Shown: positions 34,813 through 44,452, numbered from the stretch's first letter. The stretch is DNA of 64,000 bases from Chitinilyticum piscinae (GCF_015223195.1 NZ_JADFUA010000001.1:496001-560000), one strand, 5' to 3'. Program-made: numbers and translations. Notes: a model not told the origin generated them from the sequence alone.

Positions 34813-35412
34813 ATGACCGCTGTCGCCGAGAAAGCCGAGCTGCGTCGTGAAGCGCGTCTGCGCAGGCAATCCTATGGTGCTGCCGAGCGGCATGCGGCCA
34901 GTCTCGCCATGCTGCGGCAGGCAAGACAGCTGCGTTTGTTCCGGCGGGGAGAGAAAATCGCCGCCTATGTCCCCCATGGCAGCGAGTTTCCGGTCTGGCC
35001 CCTTGTCCTGGCGGCATTACGTGCAGGATGCGAGCTGTACCTCCCGGTTGTGCCGCGCCGCGGCAGGCAACTGGCCTTCGTGCGGCTTGATCATGACACT
35101 TCCTGGCGTACCGGAGCATTCGGTATTGCCGAGCCGGTGCACTGGCAACACTGTGCGGTGAAACAGCTCGATCAGGTCTGGCTTCCGCTGCTGGCATTCG
35201 ATGATCAGCTGTTCCGGCTTGGTCAGGGCGGTGGTTTCTACGATGCCACGCTGGCGTTCCGCCGCCAGCGTCGCTGGTGGCGGCGTCCCCTGCTCACCGG
35301 TATCGCGTTCTCGAAGCAGCAGTTGCCAAGGGTTCCTGCGGAGCGCTGGGATTTGCAGCTGGATCAGGTGCTTACCGAATCCGGGCTGATCCGAAAAATT
35401 AGTATTTGCTGA
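34813..35412 (+). CDS. 5-formyltetrahydrofolate cyclo-ligase family protein
   Basis: A 199-residue enzyme that turns 5-formyl-THF into methenyl-THF with ATP. Start ATG 34813 gives MTAVAEKAELRREARLRRQS. Typical stretches are KIAAYVPHGSEF, QLDQVWLPLLAFD and GQGGGFYDATLA. Linked to 6S RNA, as in E. coli where ssrS-ygfA form a transcript. Confidence 0.88.
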   Translation: MTAVAEKAELRREARLRRQSYGAAERHAASLAMLRQARQLRLFRRGEKIAAYVPHGSEFPVWPLVLAALRAGCELYLPVVPRRGRQLAFVRLDHDTSWRTGAFGIAEPVHWQHCAVKQLDQVWLPLLAFDDQLFRLGQGGGFYDATLAFRRQRRWWRRPLLTGIAFSKQQLPRVPAERWDLQLDQVLTESGLIRKISIC

Positions 35413-35542
35413 TTATCCGCAAAATCAGCAGGCTATTACGCGGGCATACTTGCCCTAGCGTTAGGTAAAGGCCTGACTGACGCCGGCTGGTGCTTGCTGC
35501 ACCATCACGGAAAATAGCACACTGAATTTCGAGGATATCGCC

Positions 35543-35815
35543 ATGACCGCACTTTCTTCTCCGGTAGCCATCGTGAATGCAACCGGCCTGCATGCCCGTC
35601 CGGCAGCCAATCTGGTCAATGTGGCCAAGCAATACCAGTCCGATGTGAAGCTGGTATACAAGGGTACCGAAGCGAATGCGAAATCGGTGGTCGGCGTGAT
35701 GGGTCTGGATGTCTCCAAGGGGGACCAGATTCAGGTCAAGGCCAGCGGCAGTGACGAAGATGCCGCGATGAAAGCGGTCGTCGCCTGCATTGCCAGCGGA
35801 TGTGGCGAAAAATAA
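35543..35815 (+). CDS. HPr-like phosphocarrier protein
   Basis: A 90-residue HPr. The phosphorylated histidine is H17 (TGLHARPA), and S48 occupies the regulatory serine position in KSVVGVMGL. It takes phosphate from PEP via enzyme I. The nag PTS downstream already contains a fused HPr, so this copy may serve other PTS or regulation. An intrinsic terminator follows. Confidence 0.92.
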   Translation: MTALSSPVAIVNATGLHARPAANLVNVAKQYQSDVKLVYKGTEANAKSVVGVMGLDVSKGDQIQVKASGSDEDAAMKAVVACIASGCGEK

Positions 35816-35837
35816 ACCAGCAGCAAAATCGATATGC

Positions 35838-35867
35838 AAAGGGGTGACCATCTGGTCGCCCCTTTTT
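35838..35867 (+). terminator. Intrinsic terminator after the HPr gene
   Basis: A stem of AAGGGGTGACCA with TGGTCGCCCCTT (one mismatch) is followed by TTTTT. Confidence 0.8.
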
Positions 35868-36117
35868 ACTAGGACTGCCGAAATGTTGCGAAATCTTGCG
35901 TCCAGTTGGCGCCATAGCCTGATCCGCTGGCAGAACATGGTTGTCCGTTAACTATTACCATGACAAGGCAATAAAAAATTACTGCGTAGTAAGACCAGCC
36001 CCAACTACACTACTACACATACAAAAAACCAGATTCGCGCAGGGCATGCCACTGCGAGATCTTTTGATCAGATAGTCGATCCAGAAACGAATTCCAGAGC
36101 ACGTTACGAGGTTAACC
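35868..36117. promoter_or_regulatory. Upstream region of nagF
   Basis: No gene is visible in this 250-bp stretch, which is relatively AT-rich. GTAGT and ACTAC repeats (about 35988 and 36004) could be part of an operator. No operator of a GntR-type NagR regulator or NagC is confidently matched. Confidence 0.35.
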
Positions 36118-38661
36118 ATGACCAGTTCATCTTCCCAGCTTCAGTTATTGGCCCCGATTTCCGGTGTGATGTTCCCCATCGAGCAAGTACCCGATCCGGT
36201 ATTTGCCCAGAAAATGGTTGGTGACGGAATCTCCATCGATCCGACCAGCAATGTACTGTGCGCACCGCTGACCGGTAAGGTCACCCAGCTGCATTCTTCC
36301 AAGCACGCTGTCACCGTGACGGCTGCCAATGGTGTCGAAGTCCTGATGCACATCGGTCTGGATACCGTGATGATGAAGGGCAATGGGTTTACCGCCCTGG
36401 TGAAGGAAGGCGATATTGTCGATGCTGGCCAGCCCCTGATCGAATTCGAGATGGACAAGGTCGCCATGAAAGCGGTCAGCTTGCTGACCCAGATCGTCAT
36501 TACCAATGGTGAACTGGTCAGCAGTTATCAGCCGGCGACTGGCCTGGTCATTGCCGGCAAGGATGTCGCCCTGACACTCACACTGGCTGAAGGGGTCGAG
36601 ACTGTTGCAGCGGCCAGTATTGGTGGTGAAGCCTGGTCCGACCCGGTACGTATTCCGAACCCGACCGGTCTGCATGCCAGACCGGCGGCCGTGCTGTCCA
36701 ATGCAGCAAAAACCTACAAATCCGATGTAAAACTGGTTCGCCAGGGCGAAGAAGCCAACGCCAAATCAGTGGTCGCCATCATGGGGCTGGAAGTAAAGAA
36801 TGGCGATGAAATCCGGGTCCGTGCCCATGGCCCGGACGCCCAGGATGCCGTGAAGGCACTGGTTGATCTGCTGAATTCCGGTTGTGGGGAGGATGTTGGT
36901 GCCATTCCGGTACCGAAACACAAGCCCGCTCCGCTGGACACCATCAAGCCGGCCAAGGCCAAGCCGAAATCGGATAACCCGAACGTGCTGACCGGTGTGT
37001 CCGCTTCACCGGGTCTGGCTGTCGGCAATGTCTTCCAGATCAAACTGGAAGAAATCCAGGTCGCTGAACAGGGTGAAAACCAGCAGGTCGAGCGCCGTCG
37101 TCTGGATGAAGCACTCAAGGAAGCACACGTTGAACTTGAAGCCCTGAAAAGCGAAATTTCCGATGCTTCCAAGGCCGAGATCTTCGCTGCACACCAGGAA
37201 TTGCTGCAGGATCCCGATTTGCTCGACATCGCGATTGCCGCAATCAGCAACGGCAAGAGTGCCGGATTTGCCTGGCGCGAAGCGTATACCAAACACGCCG
37301 AGCTGTTGTCCAAGCTGAAGAACGAAGTGTTGGCGGGTCGTGCCAATGACCTGCGCGATGTTGGCCGCCGTGTACTGCGCCTGATTACCGGTACCAAGGA
37401 AGCCGAACTCCAGGTGCCGAACAATGCCATCCTGATTGCCGAAGAACTCACACCGTCCGATACTGCCAGCATGGATCGCACCAAGGTGCTGGGCTTCTGC
37501 ACGACCGGTGGCGGCGCCACCAGTCACGTTGCTATTTTGGCGCGCTCGCTGGGCATCCCGGCCATCTGCGGCATTGATGAGGATGTGCTGGCGCTGGCCA
37601 ATGGCACCCCGGTGATTCTGGATGGCAGCAAGGGTACGCTGCGCAAGAACCCCAGCGATGCCGAAATTGCCGATATTGTTGAACGTCAGGCCAAGCTGGC
37701 CAGCAAGCGTGCACAGGAAATGGCGGCTGCTTTCGAAGATGCAGTGACCAAGGATGGCCATCAGGTGGAAGTTGTTGCCAATATCGGCGGTCTGGAAGAC
37801 GCTCAGGAATCGGTCAAGCTCGGTGGCGAGGGGGTCGGTCTGCTGCGCAGCGAATTCCTCTACCTCGAGCGCACCGATGCGCCGACTGAAGACGAGCAGA
37901 CCCAGATCTACGGCGATATTGCCCGTGCACTGGGTAACGACCGCACGCTGGTGGTGCGCACACTGGATGTCGGTGGTGACAAGCCGCTGCCCTATCTGCC
38001 GATGCCGGTTGAAGAAAACCCCTTCCTCGGGGTTCGCGGTGTGCGTCTGTGTCTGGAAGAACCGGAAATCCTGCATACCCAGGTTCGCGCCATCCTGCGT
38101 GCTGCCGGTGATGTGAAGCTGGCAATCATGTTCCCGATGATCACCAGTCTGGAAGAAGTCCGCGAAGTGAAGCGCATCGTCGCCGAAGAAAAGGCGGCTT
38201 TGGGTATCAGCAATGATGTGCAGGTCGGCATCATGGTCGAAGTGCCGGCTACGGCCGTTATGGCCGAGCAGTTTGCCCGCGAAGTCGACTTCTTCTCGAT
38301 TGGTACCAATGATCTGACCCAGTACACGCTGGCCATGGATCGCGGCCATCCGAAACTGGCCAAGCAGGCCGATGCCATGCATCCCGGGGTGCTGAATCTG
38401 ATCAACATGACCGTCAAGGGTGCGCATGCCCATGGCAAGTGGGTTGGTGTGTGCGGTGGCATTGCCTCCGATCCGATGGCTGTACCGCTGTTGCTGGGTA
38501 TCGGTGTCGACGAGCTGTCGGTGTCCGTACCGACCATTCCGGCCATCAAGGCGCTGGTGCGCACCCTGTCGAAGGCCGAGTGTGAAAAGCTGGCTGCCGA
38601 AGTACTGCAACTGGGTACTGCAGCCGAAGTCCGCGAGCGACTGTCGCGGCTGATCGACTAA
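36118..38661 (+). CDS. nagF: PTS multidomain protein EIIA-HPr-EI (NagF-like)
   Basis: An 847-residue fusion carrying all soluble PTS components. Residues 1-160 are EIIA of the glucose class with the phosphorylated His H78 (VLMHIGLDTV). Residues about 180-260 are HPr with H186 (TGLHARPAA). The rest is enzyme I with H470 (TSHVAIL) and the PEP-binding cysteine C779 (VCGGIASD). Layout and length match NagF of Pseudomonas aeruginosa, for N-acetylglucosamine. Followed by an EIIB-like gene and nagE. Lack of nag catabolic genes nearby is notable. Confidence 0.92.
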   Translation: MTSSSSQLQLLAPISGVMFPIEQVPDPVFAQKMVGDGISIDPTSNVLCAPLTGKVTQLHSSKHAVTVTAANGVEVLMHIGLDTVMMKGNGFTALVKEGDIVDAGQPLIEFEMDKVAMKAVSLLTQIVITNGELVSSYQPATGLVIAGKDVALTLTLAEGVETVAAASIGGEAWSDPVRIPNPTGLHARPAAVLSNAAKTYKSDVKLVRQGEEANAKSVVAIMGLEVKNGDEIRVRAHGPDAQDAVKALVDLLNSGCGEDVGAIPVPKHKPAPLDTIKPAKAKPKSDNPNVLTGVSASPGLAVGNVFQIKLEEIQVAEQGENQQVERRRLDEALKEAHVELEALKSEISDASKAEIFAAHQELLQDPDLLDIAIAAISNGKSAGFAWREAYTKHAELLSKLKNEVLAGRANDLRDVGRRVLRLITGTKEAELQVPNNAILIAEELTPSDTASMDRTKVLGFCTTGGGATSHVAILARSLGIPAICGIDEDVLALANGTPVILDGSKGTLRKNPSDAEIADIVERQAKLASKRAQEMAAAFEDAVTKDGHQVEVVANIGGLEDAQESVKLGGEGVGLLRSEFLYLERTDAPTEDEQTQIYGDIARALGNDRTLVVRTLDVGGDKPLPYLPMPVEENPFLGVRGVRLCLEEPEILHTQVRAILRAAGDVKLAIMFPMITSLEEVREVKRIVAEEKAALGISNDVQVGIMVEVPATAVMAEQFAREVDFFSIGTNDLTQYTLAMDRGHPKLAKQADAMHPGVLNLINMTVKGAHAHGKWVGVCGGIASDPMAVPLLLGIGVDELSVSVPTIPAIKALVRTLSKAECEKLAAEVLQLGTAAEVRERLSRLID

Positions 38662-38730
38662 AGCCAGGGGCCGGCTCAGGCTGGCCCATGCTGATGCAAG
38701 TGCCCATGGCGTCAGCCACGGGCTGTACAT

Positions 38731-38748
38731 CACCTGCCGTTGCAGGTG
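38731..38748 (+). terminator. Hairpin between nagF and the EIIB-like gene
   Basis: CACCTGC (38731-38737), loop CGTT and GCAGGTG (38742-38748) form a 7-bp stem just before the ribosome site GGGAG. Without a T-run it is more likely to adjust expression or stability than end transcription. Confidence 0.4.
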
Positions 38749-38766
38749 GCAAGGGAGTAGTCATAA

Positions 38767-39078
38767 ATGTTTTCCTCATTATTCAAGAAACTCGGTGGTG
38801 GTGATGACACCGCTGCTGCCAGTTCTGCCCCGGTGGCGGCGCCTGCTGCAGTGCGCAGCGAGTTGCCGCTGGTCAAGGCCTTGGGCGGCAAGAGCAATAT
38901 CCGCAGTGCCACCCACATTGCCTATACGCGTGTGCGTATCGAGCTGATTAACCCGGCTTTGCTGGATGTGATTGCGCTGCGCCAGACCGGTGTGAGCGGC
39001 TTCTGCACCATCGCACCGGGGGTGTATCACCTGATCATCGGTGTCGATGCCGGGTTACTGGCCAAGGAACTCGAATAA
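38767..39078 (+). CDS. Stand-alone EIIB-like domain without active cysteine
   Basis: A 103-residue protein with an Ala-rich N-terminal tail and a glucose-class EIIB fold (ALGGKSNIRSATH...TRVRIEL and GVYHLIIG). In active EIIB the loop reads DACITRLR with the phosphorylated Cys; here the matching residues are I-A-Y-T-R, so A52 replaces Cys. Its only Cys, C80, lies elsewhere. It cannot pass phosphate by the known route and may be regulatory. Ends in a strong terminator. Confidence 0.8.
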   Translation: MFSSLFKKLGGGDDTAAASSAPVAAPAAVRSELPLVKALGGKSNIRSATHIAYTRVRIELINPALLDVIALRQTGVSGFCTIAPGVYHLIIGVDAGLLAKELE

Positions 39079-39090
39079 GCCAGACTGCCA

Positions 39091-39120
39091 AAAAACCCGT
39101 TGCTAGCAACGGGTTTTTTT
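39091..39120 (+). terminator. Intrinsic terminator after the EIIB-like gene
   Basis: A perfect 13-bp stem AAAAACCCGTTGC/GCAACGGGTTTTT (39091-39103, 39106-39118) with a TA loop, followed by T-run. nagE therefore probably has its own promoter in the 190 bp that follow. Confidence 0.9.
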
Positions 39121-39309
39121 CTGGTGAAGTCGATTCCCCTGTAGTGATTGATGAGCTTGGCTTGGGGAAATGCTTTAGGGGAAATGCCTTGGGGTGATTT
39201 CCGAATCGTTTTTTTTATTCAGAAGTGCAGAATGGGTTACACATAAATTCATAAATGGCCGTATGCAGCTGCAGTAATGGCATCGCACGGCATTCAGGAG
39301 TCGATAACC

Positions 39310-41025
39310 ATGTTCAAACAGGCATTTGCAGTTCTGCAGAAGATCGGCAAGGCACTGATGCTGCCAGTGGCCGTATTGCCGGTAGCCGGGCTATTGCTCG
39401 GTATTGGTGCTTCCAATTTTTCCTTTATCCCGGCCGTGGTCTCGCAGATCATGGCCCAGGGCGGCGGGGCGATTTTCGGCCACCTGCCGCTGATTTTCGC
39501 CATCGGCGTGGCGCTGGGTCTGACTGAAAACGACGGCGTTGCGGGGATTGCCGCAACTGTCGGCTTTGTGGTGATGGTTGCCACCATGGGCGTGATGGCG
39601 GGGGCGCTGGGCGTCGAGCCTGCCACCGTCATGGGCATGAAGTCGATGGAAACTGGCGTGTTCGGCGGGATCATCATCGGTGCCGTGGCCGCGACGCTGT
39701 TCAACAAGTACTACCGCATCGAGCTGCCGCCGTATCTGGGCTTCTTTGCCGGCAAGCGCTTCGTGCCGATCGTGACCGGTATTGCGGCGATCTTTGTCGG
39801 CATCATCCTGTCCTTCATCTGGCCGCCGGTGCAAAACGTGATCAACAGTTTCTCGCACTGGGCGGCTGTTTCCGATCCGCGCACTGCCGCAACGGTTTAT
39901 GGCTTTGTCGAGCGGATGCTGATTCCGTTTGGTCTGCACCACATCTGGAACGTACCGTTCTTCTTTGAAATGGGCAGCTTTACCGATGCTGCCGGCAAGG
40001 TCGTGCATGGCGACATTAACCGCTTCTTTGCTGGCGACGCGACTGCGGGCATTCTCTCGGGGGCCTTCCTGTTCAAGATGTTCGGTTTGCCGGCCGCTGC
40101 GATTGCTATCTGGCATTCGGCCAAGCCGGAAAACCGTGTGAAGGTCGGCGGCATGATGGTCTCGGCCGCGCTGACTTCCTTCCTGACCGGGATTACCGAG
40201 CCAATCGAATTTGCCTTCCTGTTTGTGGCCCCGGTGCTCTATGTCATCCACGCCGTGCTGGCAGCATCGACCCAGTTCATCGCCAACACGCTCGACATGC
40301 ACATGGGCTTCACTTTCTCGCAAGGTGGCATCGACTTCCTGCTGTTCAATGCCTTCGGCGTGCATGCCAAGAACTGGATGTACGTACTTATTTTGGGTCC
40401 GATCTACGCTGCGATCTACTATTTCACCTTCCGTTTTGCGATTGCCAAGCTCAACCTGAAAACCCCGGGTCGTGAAGACGACGAGGTTGCTGCCAGCGGT
40501 ACCGCCGTTGCCGGCAATGACAAGATGGGCAAGGCGCGCGAGCTGGTGATTGCATTCGGTGGCGCGGCCAACATCAAGAGCCTGGATGCCTGCATCACCC
40601 GTCTGCGCATCAGTGTGGCCGACATCAGCAAGGTAGATCAGCCGCGCCTGAAGGCTCTGGGCGCCGCCGGGGTCATGGTGGTTGGCAATAACGCGCAGGC
40701 GATTTTCGGGACACTTTCGGAAAACCTGAAAACCGATATGCAGGAATACCTGAAATCCGGTGGTGCAGGTACTGCCGCCGCACCGGTCAGCGCTACCGGC
40801 TTCGACAAGCTGGCGCTGCAGGCGGCACTGGGCGGCAAGGCCAATATCGTCAATGCCGAAACCGTTGCAGCAACCCGCGTTCGCGTCGAGCTGGCCGATG
40901 GTGGTGGTCTGGATGAGGCCGGGCTGCAGCAGCAGGGTGTTTCCGCTGTCGTGGCACAGGGCAATAATGTGTTCCACCTGCTGGTTGGTGCACAGGCCGA
41001 ACGACTCACCCAGGCTTTGCATTAA
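39310..41025 (+). CDS. nagE: N-acetylglucosamine PTS EIICB (NagE) with extra EIIB-like domain
   Basis: A 571-residue carrier that takes up and phosphorylates N-acetylglucosamine. Start ATG 39310 is preceded by AGGAG. Residues about 10-390 are the EIIC membrane part ([33 protein letters not shown]). Then comes the EIIB domain with the active cysteine C428 ([12 protein letters not shown]). A second EIIB-like domain follows after a linker, but its Cys is replaced by A520 ([12 protein letters not shown]). The length is close to that of NagE of Pseudomonas aeruginosa. A terminator follows. Confidence 0.93.
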   Translation: MFKQAFAVLQKIGKALMLPVAVLPVAGLLLGIGASNFSFIPAVVSQIMAQGGGAIFGHLPLIFAIGVALGLTENDGVAGIAATVGFVVMVATMGVMAGALGVEPATVMGMKSMETGVFGGIIIGAVAATLFNKYYRIELPPYLGFFAGKRFVPIVTGIAAIFVGIILSFIWPPVQNVINSFSHWAAVSDPRTAATVYGFVERMLIPFGLHHIWNVPFFFEMGSFTDAAGKVVHGDINRFFAGDATAGILSGAFLFKMFGLPAAAIAIWHSAKPENRVKVGGMMVSAALTSFLTGITEPIEFAFLFVAPVLYVIHAVLAASTQFIANTLDMHMGFTFSQGGIDFLLFNAFGVHAKNWMYVLILGPIYAAIYYFTFRFAIAKLNLKTPGREDDEVAASGTAVAGNDKMGKARELVIAFGGAANIKSLDACITRLRISVADISKVDQPRLKALGAAGVMVVGNNAQAIFGTLSENLKTDMQEYLKSGGAGTAAAPVSATGFDKLALQAALGGKANIVNAETVAATRVRVELADGGGLDEAGLQQQGVSAVVAQGNNVFHLLVGAQAERLTQALH

Positions 41026-41088
41026 TACATTGCCATGTATATGCCATAATTCAGCACGATAATTGGTCTGCGGACTGATACCCATTCA

Positions 41089-41124
41089 GCAACGCCACTG
41101 CCCAGCAGTGGCGTTGCTTTTTCC
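41089..41124 (+). terminator. Intrinsic terminator after nagE
   Basis: GCAACGCCACTG (41089-41100) pairs with CAGTGGCGTTGC (41106-41117), followed by TTTTTCC. Confidence 0.9.
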
Positions 41125-41286
41125 AGCCCGGTTCCTGCCTGATCTGGCAAAAATACCAATGGCAAGTCGTAAAAGATCACAGGCTGTTGCGTGATGAGCA
41201 GCGATAATTCACGTCAATTCAACAACTTGACCCGACTGCCAGTCTGACTGCCATGCATGCAGCTGGATGGCTGCAGGTCGCAAGGC

Positions 41287-41883
41287 ATGCTGATCCGATC
41301 CATTCTGACCCTGTTGCTGCTGGCCACCCTGATCGTGCTGATGACGGTGGCGAGTGCAGCCTACTCGCCCTCTCTCGCCATTAGCCTGCCCACGGCTAGC
41401 CAGATGGTTGCCCGCAGCGTGGCATCTGCTCCCTCTCCCGCGCCTGCCAGTGCGGTGGCCCAGCCCGAGGCCGACCCGCCGATCAGCAAGGCGGATCGCG
41501 ATCTGCTGGTGCTCAATGTATTCAACGAGGCGCGTGGCGATACGCCAGAGGGCATGCGGGCCATTCTGGCCGTGACCATGGCGCGTACCGAATCACAGTG
41601 CTTTCCGGATACTATCCGCGAGGTGATCTACCAGCCCAGGCAGTTTTCGTGGACTCACCAGCGCGGCACTGCCCGCACGCTGGCAGCGGCCAAGGCCCGC
41701 GAACCCCTGGCACTGGCCAAAGTCTGTGCGGTTGTCGATGAGTTCATCGGCGATGGGGCACCGGCGGGTGATGAATTGCTGTATCACGCGCATAGCGTAC
41801 GGCCGGTCTGGGCCGGCTCCAGCCAGCTCAAGCGCAGCCGGGTTCTGCGCCACCACGTGTTCTACCAGCACAAGAACTGCTGA
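41287..41883 (+). CDS. Cell wall hydrolase of the SleB type
   Basis: A 198-residue protein with an N-terminal membrane anchor or signal (residues 5-25), a Pro/Ala-rich linker (APSPAPASAVAQP), and the Hydrolase_2 domain (VFNEARGDTPEGMRAILAVTMAR, with the glutamate typical of lytic enzymes; then HAHSVRPVWA). It probably cleaves peptidoglycan. Follows nagE but after a terminator, so it is a separate transcript. Confidence 0.85.
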   Translation: MLIRSILTLLLLATLIVLMTVASAAYSPSLAISLPTASQMVARSVASAPSPAPASAVAQPEADPPISKADRDLLVLNVFNEARGDTPEGMRAILAVTMARTESQCFPDTIREVIYQPRQFSWTHQRGTARTLAAAKAREPLALAKVCAVVDEFIGDGAPAGDELLYHAHSVRPVWAGSSQLKRSRVLRHHVFYQHKNC

Positions 41884-41950
41884 GATCTGCCGGGTAACAC
41901 CGTCGGCTTGCCCTTTTGCTTGCCGGCTGGCTTGGCTATAACCAAGGGGC

Positions 41951-44236
41951 ATGATTGCGACGGAGCCCCCGATGTCCCCCGAACTGCAGCGCCTGATCCT
42001 GATCGCCCGGCGGCATCCGCGCCTGGCACTGCGCTGCTATCAGCGGTTGCAGCAGCAGGCCAGTGCGGCCGGCAATACCGCCTGCGCGCTGGATGTGCTG
42101 TACCAGCGTTACTTCACGCTGGAGCGGCTGGGCGAAGCCGGACAACTGCAGGAAGAACTCGAGCACGGCCTGCAACTGGCCCGGCAGCAATGCCTGGCCG
42201 TGCAGGCCGGCAAACTGCTCGAAGCGCTCGGGCGTGTCCACTTCACCCACAGCGAATATCGCGAGGCGATCGATTGCTGGACGCAATGCATCGACAACAG
42301 TCTGCTCAGCGGTGATCTGGCCAGTGGAGTCGAGGCACGCATTGGCCTGAGCCAGATCAGCAACGAGTTGGGCGACCCGGGGCAGGGGGCGCGGTATTTC
42401 ATGGATGCTGCCGGCCTGATCGATCAACTCGATGATCACTATCTGGCAGCCAAGCTGGCGCTGAACCGCGGGGTCAATTACTTTCATTTCAACCGCATCG
42501 ATGATGCCGAGCAGCAGTTCCGCCTTGGGCTGCAGCACGCTCAAGAGGGTGGCATCGGCGAATACGTTGCCGAGGCTTACTGGCATATCGGGCATGTGCT
42601 GTATGACCGGTGCGATTATGCCGCAGCCAGGCAGCATACCGAGCTGGCGTTGCAACTGGCACAAAAGCATGGCTATCTGTGGCTGCGCAGCGTGGCGTAT
42701 GACACCTTGGCCAGTGTGTTGCAGGCACAGGGCGATGTGCCGGCAGCGATGGTGCTGTGCGAGCAGGCGCTGGAATTCGCCGAACTGACCGGTTCGCTGT
42801 ATCAGCAGGCACGTCATCTGGGCACGCTTTCGGCCTTGGCCGAACAGCAACAGGATATTCCCCGAGCACTGGCCTGGGCGCGCCGTCAGCATGCGGTCGA
42901 GGCGGAAATGAACCGCCTGAGCGCACCGGAGCGCATGCAGGCCTTGCGGGATTACGATCTGCTGCAGAAACCGGTGGATGAGCAGCTGCTCGACCTGTCT
43001 GCCGATCCGCTGATCAACCATGGCACCCAGTCGGCCCTGCAGCTGCTGGCCGAACGGGCCGCTGGCATTTTGCGCATCGACTGGCTGGGGGTCTGGGTCT
43101 TCGAGAGGCCGGCACGGCAATGCCGCTGTGTTGCACAAAGCCCGCAGGGGCAATTGGCGCAGATCGTGCTGGGAGCATCACAGCAGCCGCAGCTGTGCCG
43201 GCATCTGCTGGCTACCGCAAGCCCGGTGGTTGCCCCCGATGCACGTCTGCATCCGGCGGCTGGCGATCTGCTGGCACTGTTCCCCGGGCTGACGGTGCAG
43301 TCGGCGCTGGAAATGCCCCTGCGTGTGCTCAATGCCACGGTCGGTGTCGTTTCCTTCGTGCAGACTGGATCCCCGCGCAAATGGAGCCGCGAAGATCAGC
43401 AGCGGGCAGCCCATGTCTGCCACCTGTTCGAACGTGTCTTCGTCAATCAGGAGCGCGAACGCCTGCAGGAAGAAATGCAGCTCAGTGAAAAAATGGCGTC
43501 CCTTGGCCGGCTGGTGGCGGGCGTTGCGCATGAAATCAACACCCCGGTCGGGATCAGCATCACGGCAATCAGCCATCTGCAGGGCGAGTTGAAGAGCCTT
43601 GGCCTGCAGCTTGCGGAAGGCCGGCTGGCCAAATCGGCACTGCAGGCCTTCATGCACACGGCCAATGACAGCGTTGGTCTTACCTTGCGCAATCTGGAGC
43701 GAGCCGCCGGGCTGATTACCAGCTTCAAGGAAGTCGCGGTTGATCAGGGCAGCGATGTCTTTCGGGCCATCAGCCTGCGGCATTATCTGGAAGAAATCTT
43801 TTCCAACCTCGGGCCGGTACTGCGCCGCAGCGGGCATGCCTGGGAGCTGGCATTTCCGGATGGCGACATCGAGTGCCAGACCTACCCCGGCGCCCTGGCG
43901 CAGATCATCACCAACCTGGTCAATAACAGCCTGCTGCATGGTTTCGAACAGCAGCAGCATGGGCGGATGACCGTGACCGTACGGCGGAGCGAGGGGCTGG
44001 ATGTGCTGCTGGAATACCGCGATGACGGTGCCGGCATGGCGCCCGACATTCTGCGGCGGATGTTCGATCCTTTCTTTACCACCAAGCTGGGCCAGGGTGG
44101 TAGCGGGCTGGGGATGAACATTGTCTACAACCTGGTGACGGGGCGGCTGAAGGGCCGCATCAGCGCCGAAAGCCAGCCTGGCCAGGGTGTGCGTTTCCTG
44201 ATCGGCTTGCCACAGCTTGAGCCCACTGCCGAGTGA
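41951..44236 (+). CDS. Orphan TPR-GAF sensor histidine kinase
   Basis: The 761-residue protein has no membrane segments. Residues about 1-320 are tetratricopeptide repeats (ALGRVHFTHSEYREAIDCWTQC and similar). A GAF-like domain follows (LQLLAERAAGILRIDWLGVWVFE). Then come the phosphorylated-His region VAGVAHEINTPVG and the ATPase domain (LVNNSLLHGF, YRDDGAGMAPDILRRMFDPFFTTK, GSGLGMNIVYNLV). A start at 41972 (behind GGAG) is also possible. No response regulator follows directly, so its partner is unknown. Confidence 0.88.
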   Translation: MIATEPPMSPELQRLILIARRHPRLALRCYQRLQQQASAAGNTACALDVLYQRYFTLERLGEAGQLQEELEHGLQLARQQCLAVQAGKLLEALGRVHFTHSEYREAIDCWTQCIDNSLLSGDLASGVEARIGLSQISNELGDPGQGARYFMDAAGLIDQLDDHYLAAKLALNRGVNYFHFNRIDDAEQQFRLGLQHAQEGGIGEYVAEAYWHIGHVLYDRCDYAAARQHTELALQLAQKHGYLWLRSVAYDTLASVLQAQGDVPAAMVLCEQALEFAELTGSLYQQARHLGTLSALAEQQQDIPRALAWARRQHAVEAEMNRLSAPERMQALRDYDLLQKPVDEQLLDLSADPLINHGTQSALQLLAERAAGILRIDWLGVWVFERPARQCRCVAQSPQGQLAQIVLGASQQPQLCRHLLATASPVVAPDARLHPAAGDLLALFPGLTVQSALEMPLRVLNATVGVVSFVQTGSPRKWSREDQQRAAHVCHLFERVFVNQERERLQEEMQLSEKMASLGRLVAGVAHEINTPVGISITAISHLQGELKSLGLQLAEGRLAKSALQAFMHTANDSVGLTLRNLERAAGLITSFKEVAVDQGSDVFRAISLRHYLEEIFSNLGPVLRRSGHAWELAFPDGDIECQTYPGALAQIITNLVNNSLLHGFEQQQHGRMTVTVRRSEGLDVLLEYRDDGAGMAPDILRRMFDPFFTTKLGQGGSGLGMNIVYNLVTGRLKGRISAESQPGQGVRFLIGLPQLEPTAE

Positions 44237-44282
44237 GGACGCCCTGTCTGCTTGCCGGCAATTGATACAATGCCGGGTATGT

Positions 44283-44304
44283 AAATCAGCGTGCTGATTT
44301 TATT
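44283..44304 (+). terminator. Hairpin after the TPR-GAF kinase gene
   Basis: AAATCAGC and GCTGATTT (44283-44290, 44293-44300) pair over a 2-nt loop; a further T and TATT follow. Weak terminator. Confidence 0.5.
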
Positions 44305-44339
44305 CAGTTACGGGCTTATACCCAAGATCATAATGAACA

Positions 44340-44364
44340 AAGCCCCGGCGATTAGCCGGGGCTT
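44340..44364. terminator. GC-rich hairpin downstream of the kinase gene
   Basis: AAGCCCCGGC (44340-44349) and GCCGGGGCTT (44355-44364) form a perfect 10-bp stem followed by TTCTG on the plus strand. Confidence 0.55.
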
Positions 44365-44452
44365 CTGAATTGGTGCAAGGCATTTCGGACTCAGCCCTGC
44401 TCAAGTCATCCGCGAGGGATGCGCGCACTATAAGGTCCAAGTGTTACAGGAA

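Noticed and set aside
39160-39215. GGGGAAATGC direct repeats before nagE
   Set aside because: Two short copies in low-complexity sequence; too weak to call an operator.
37006-41085. Long minus-strand frames opposite nagF and nagE
   Set aside because: Antisense to genes with all PTS motifs; codon pattern in GC-rich DNA explains the open frames.
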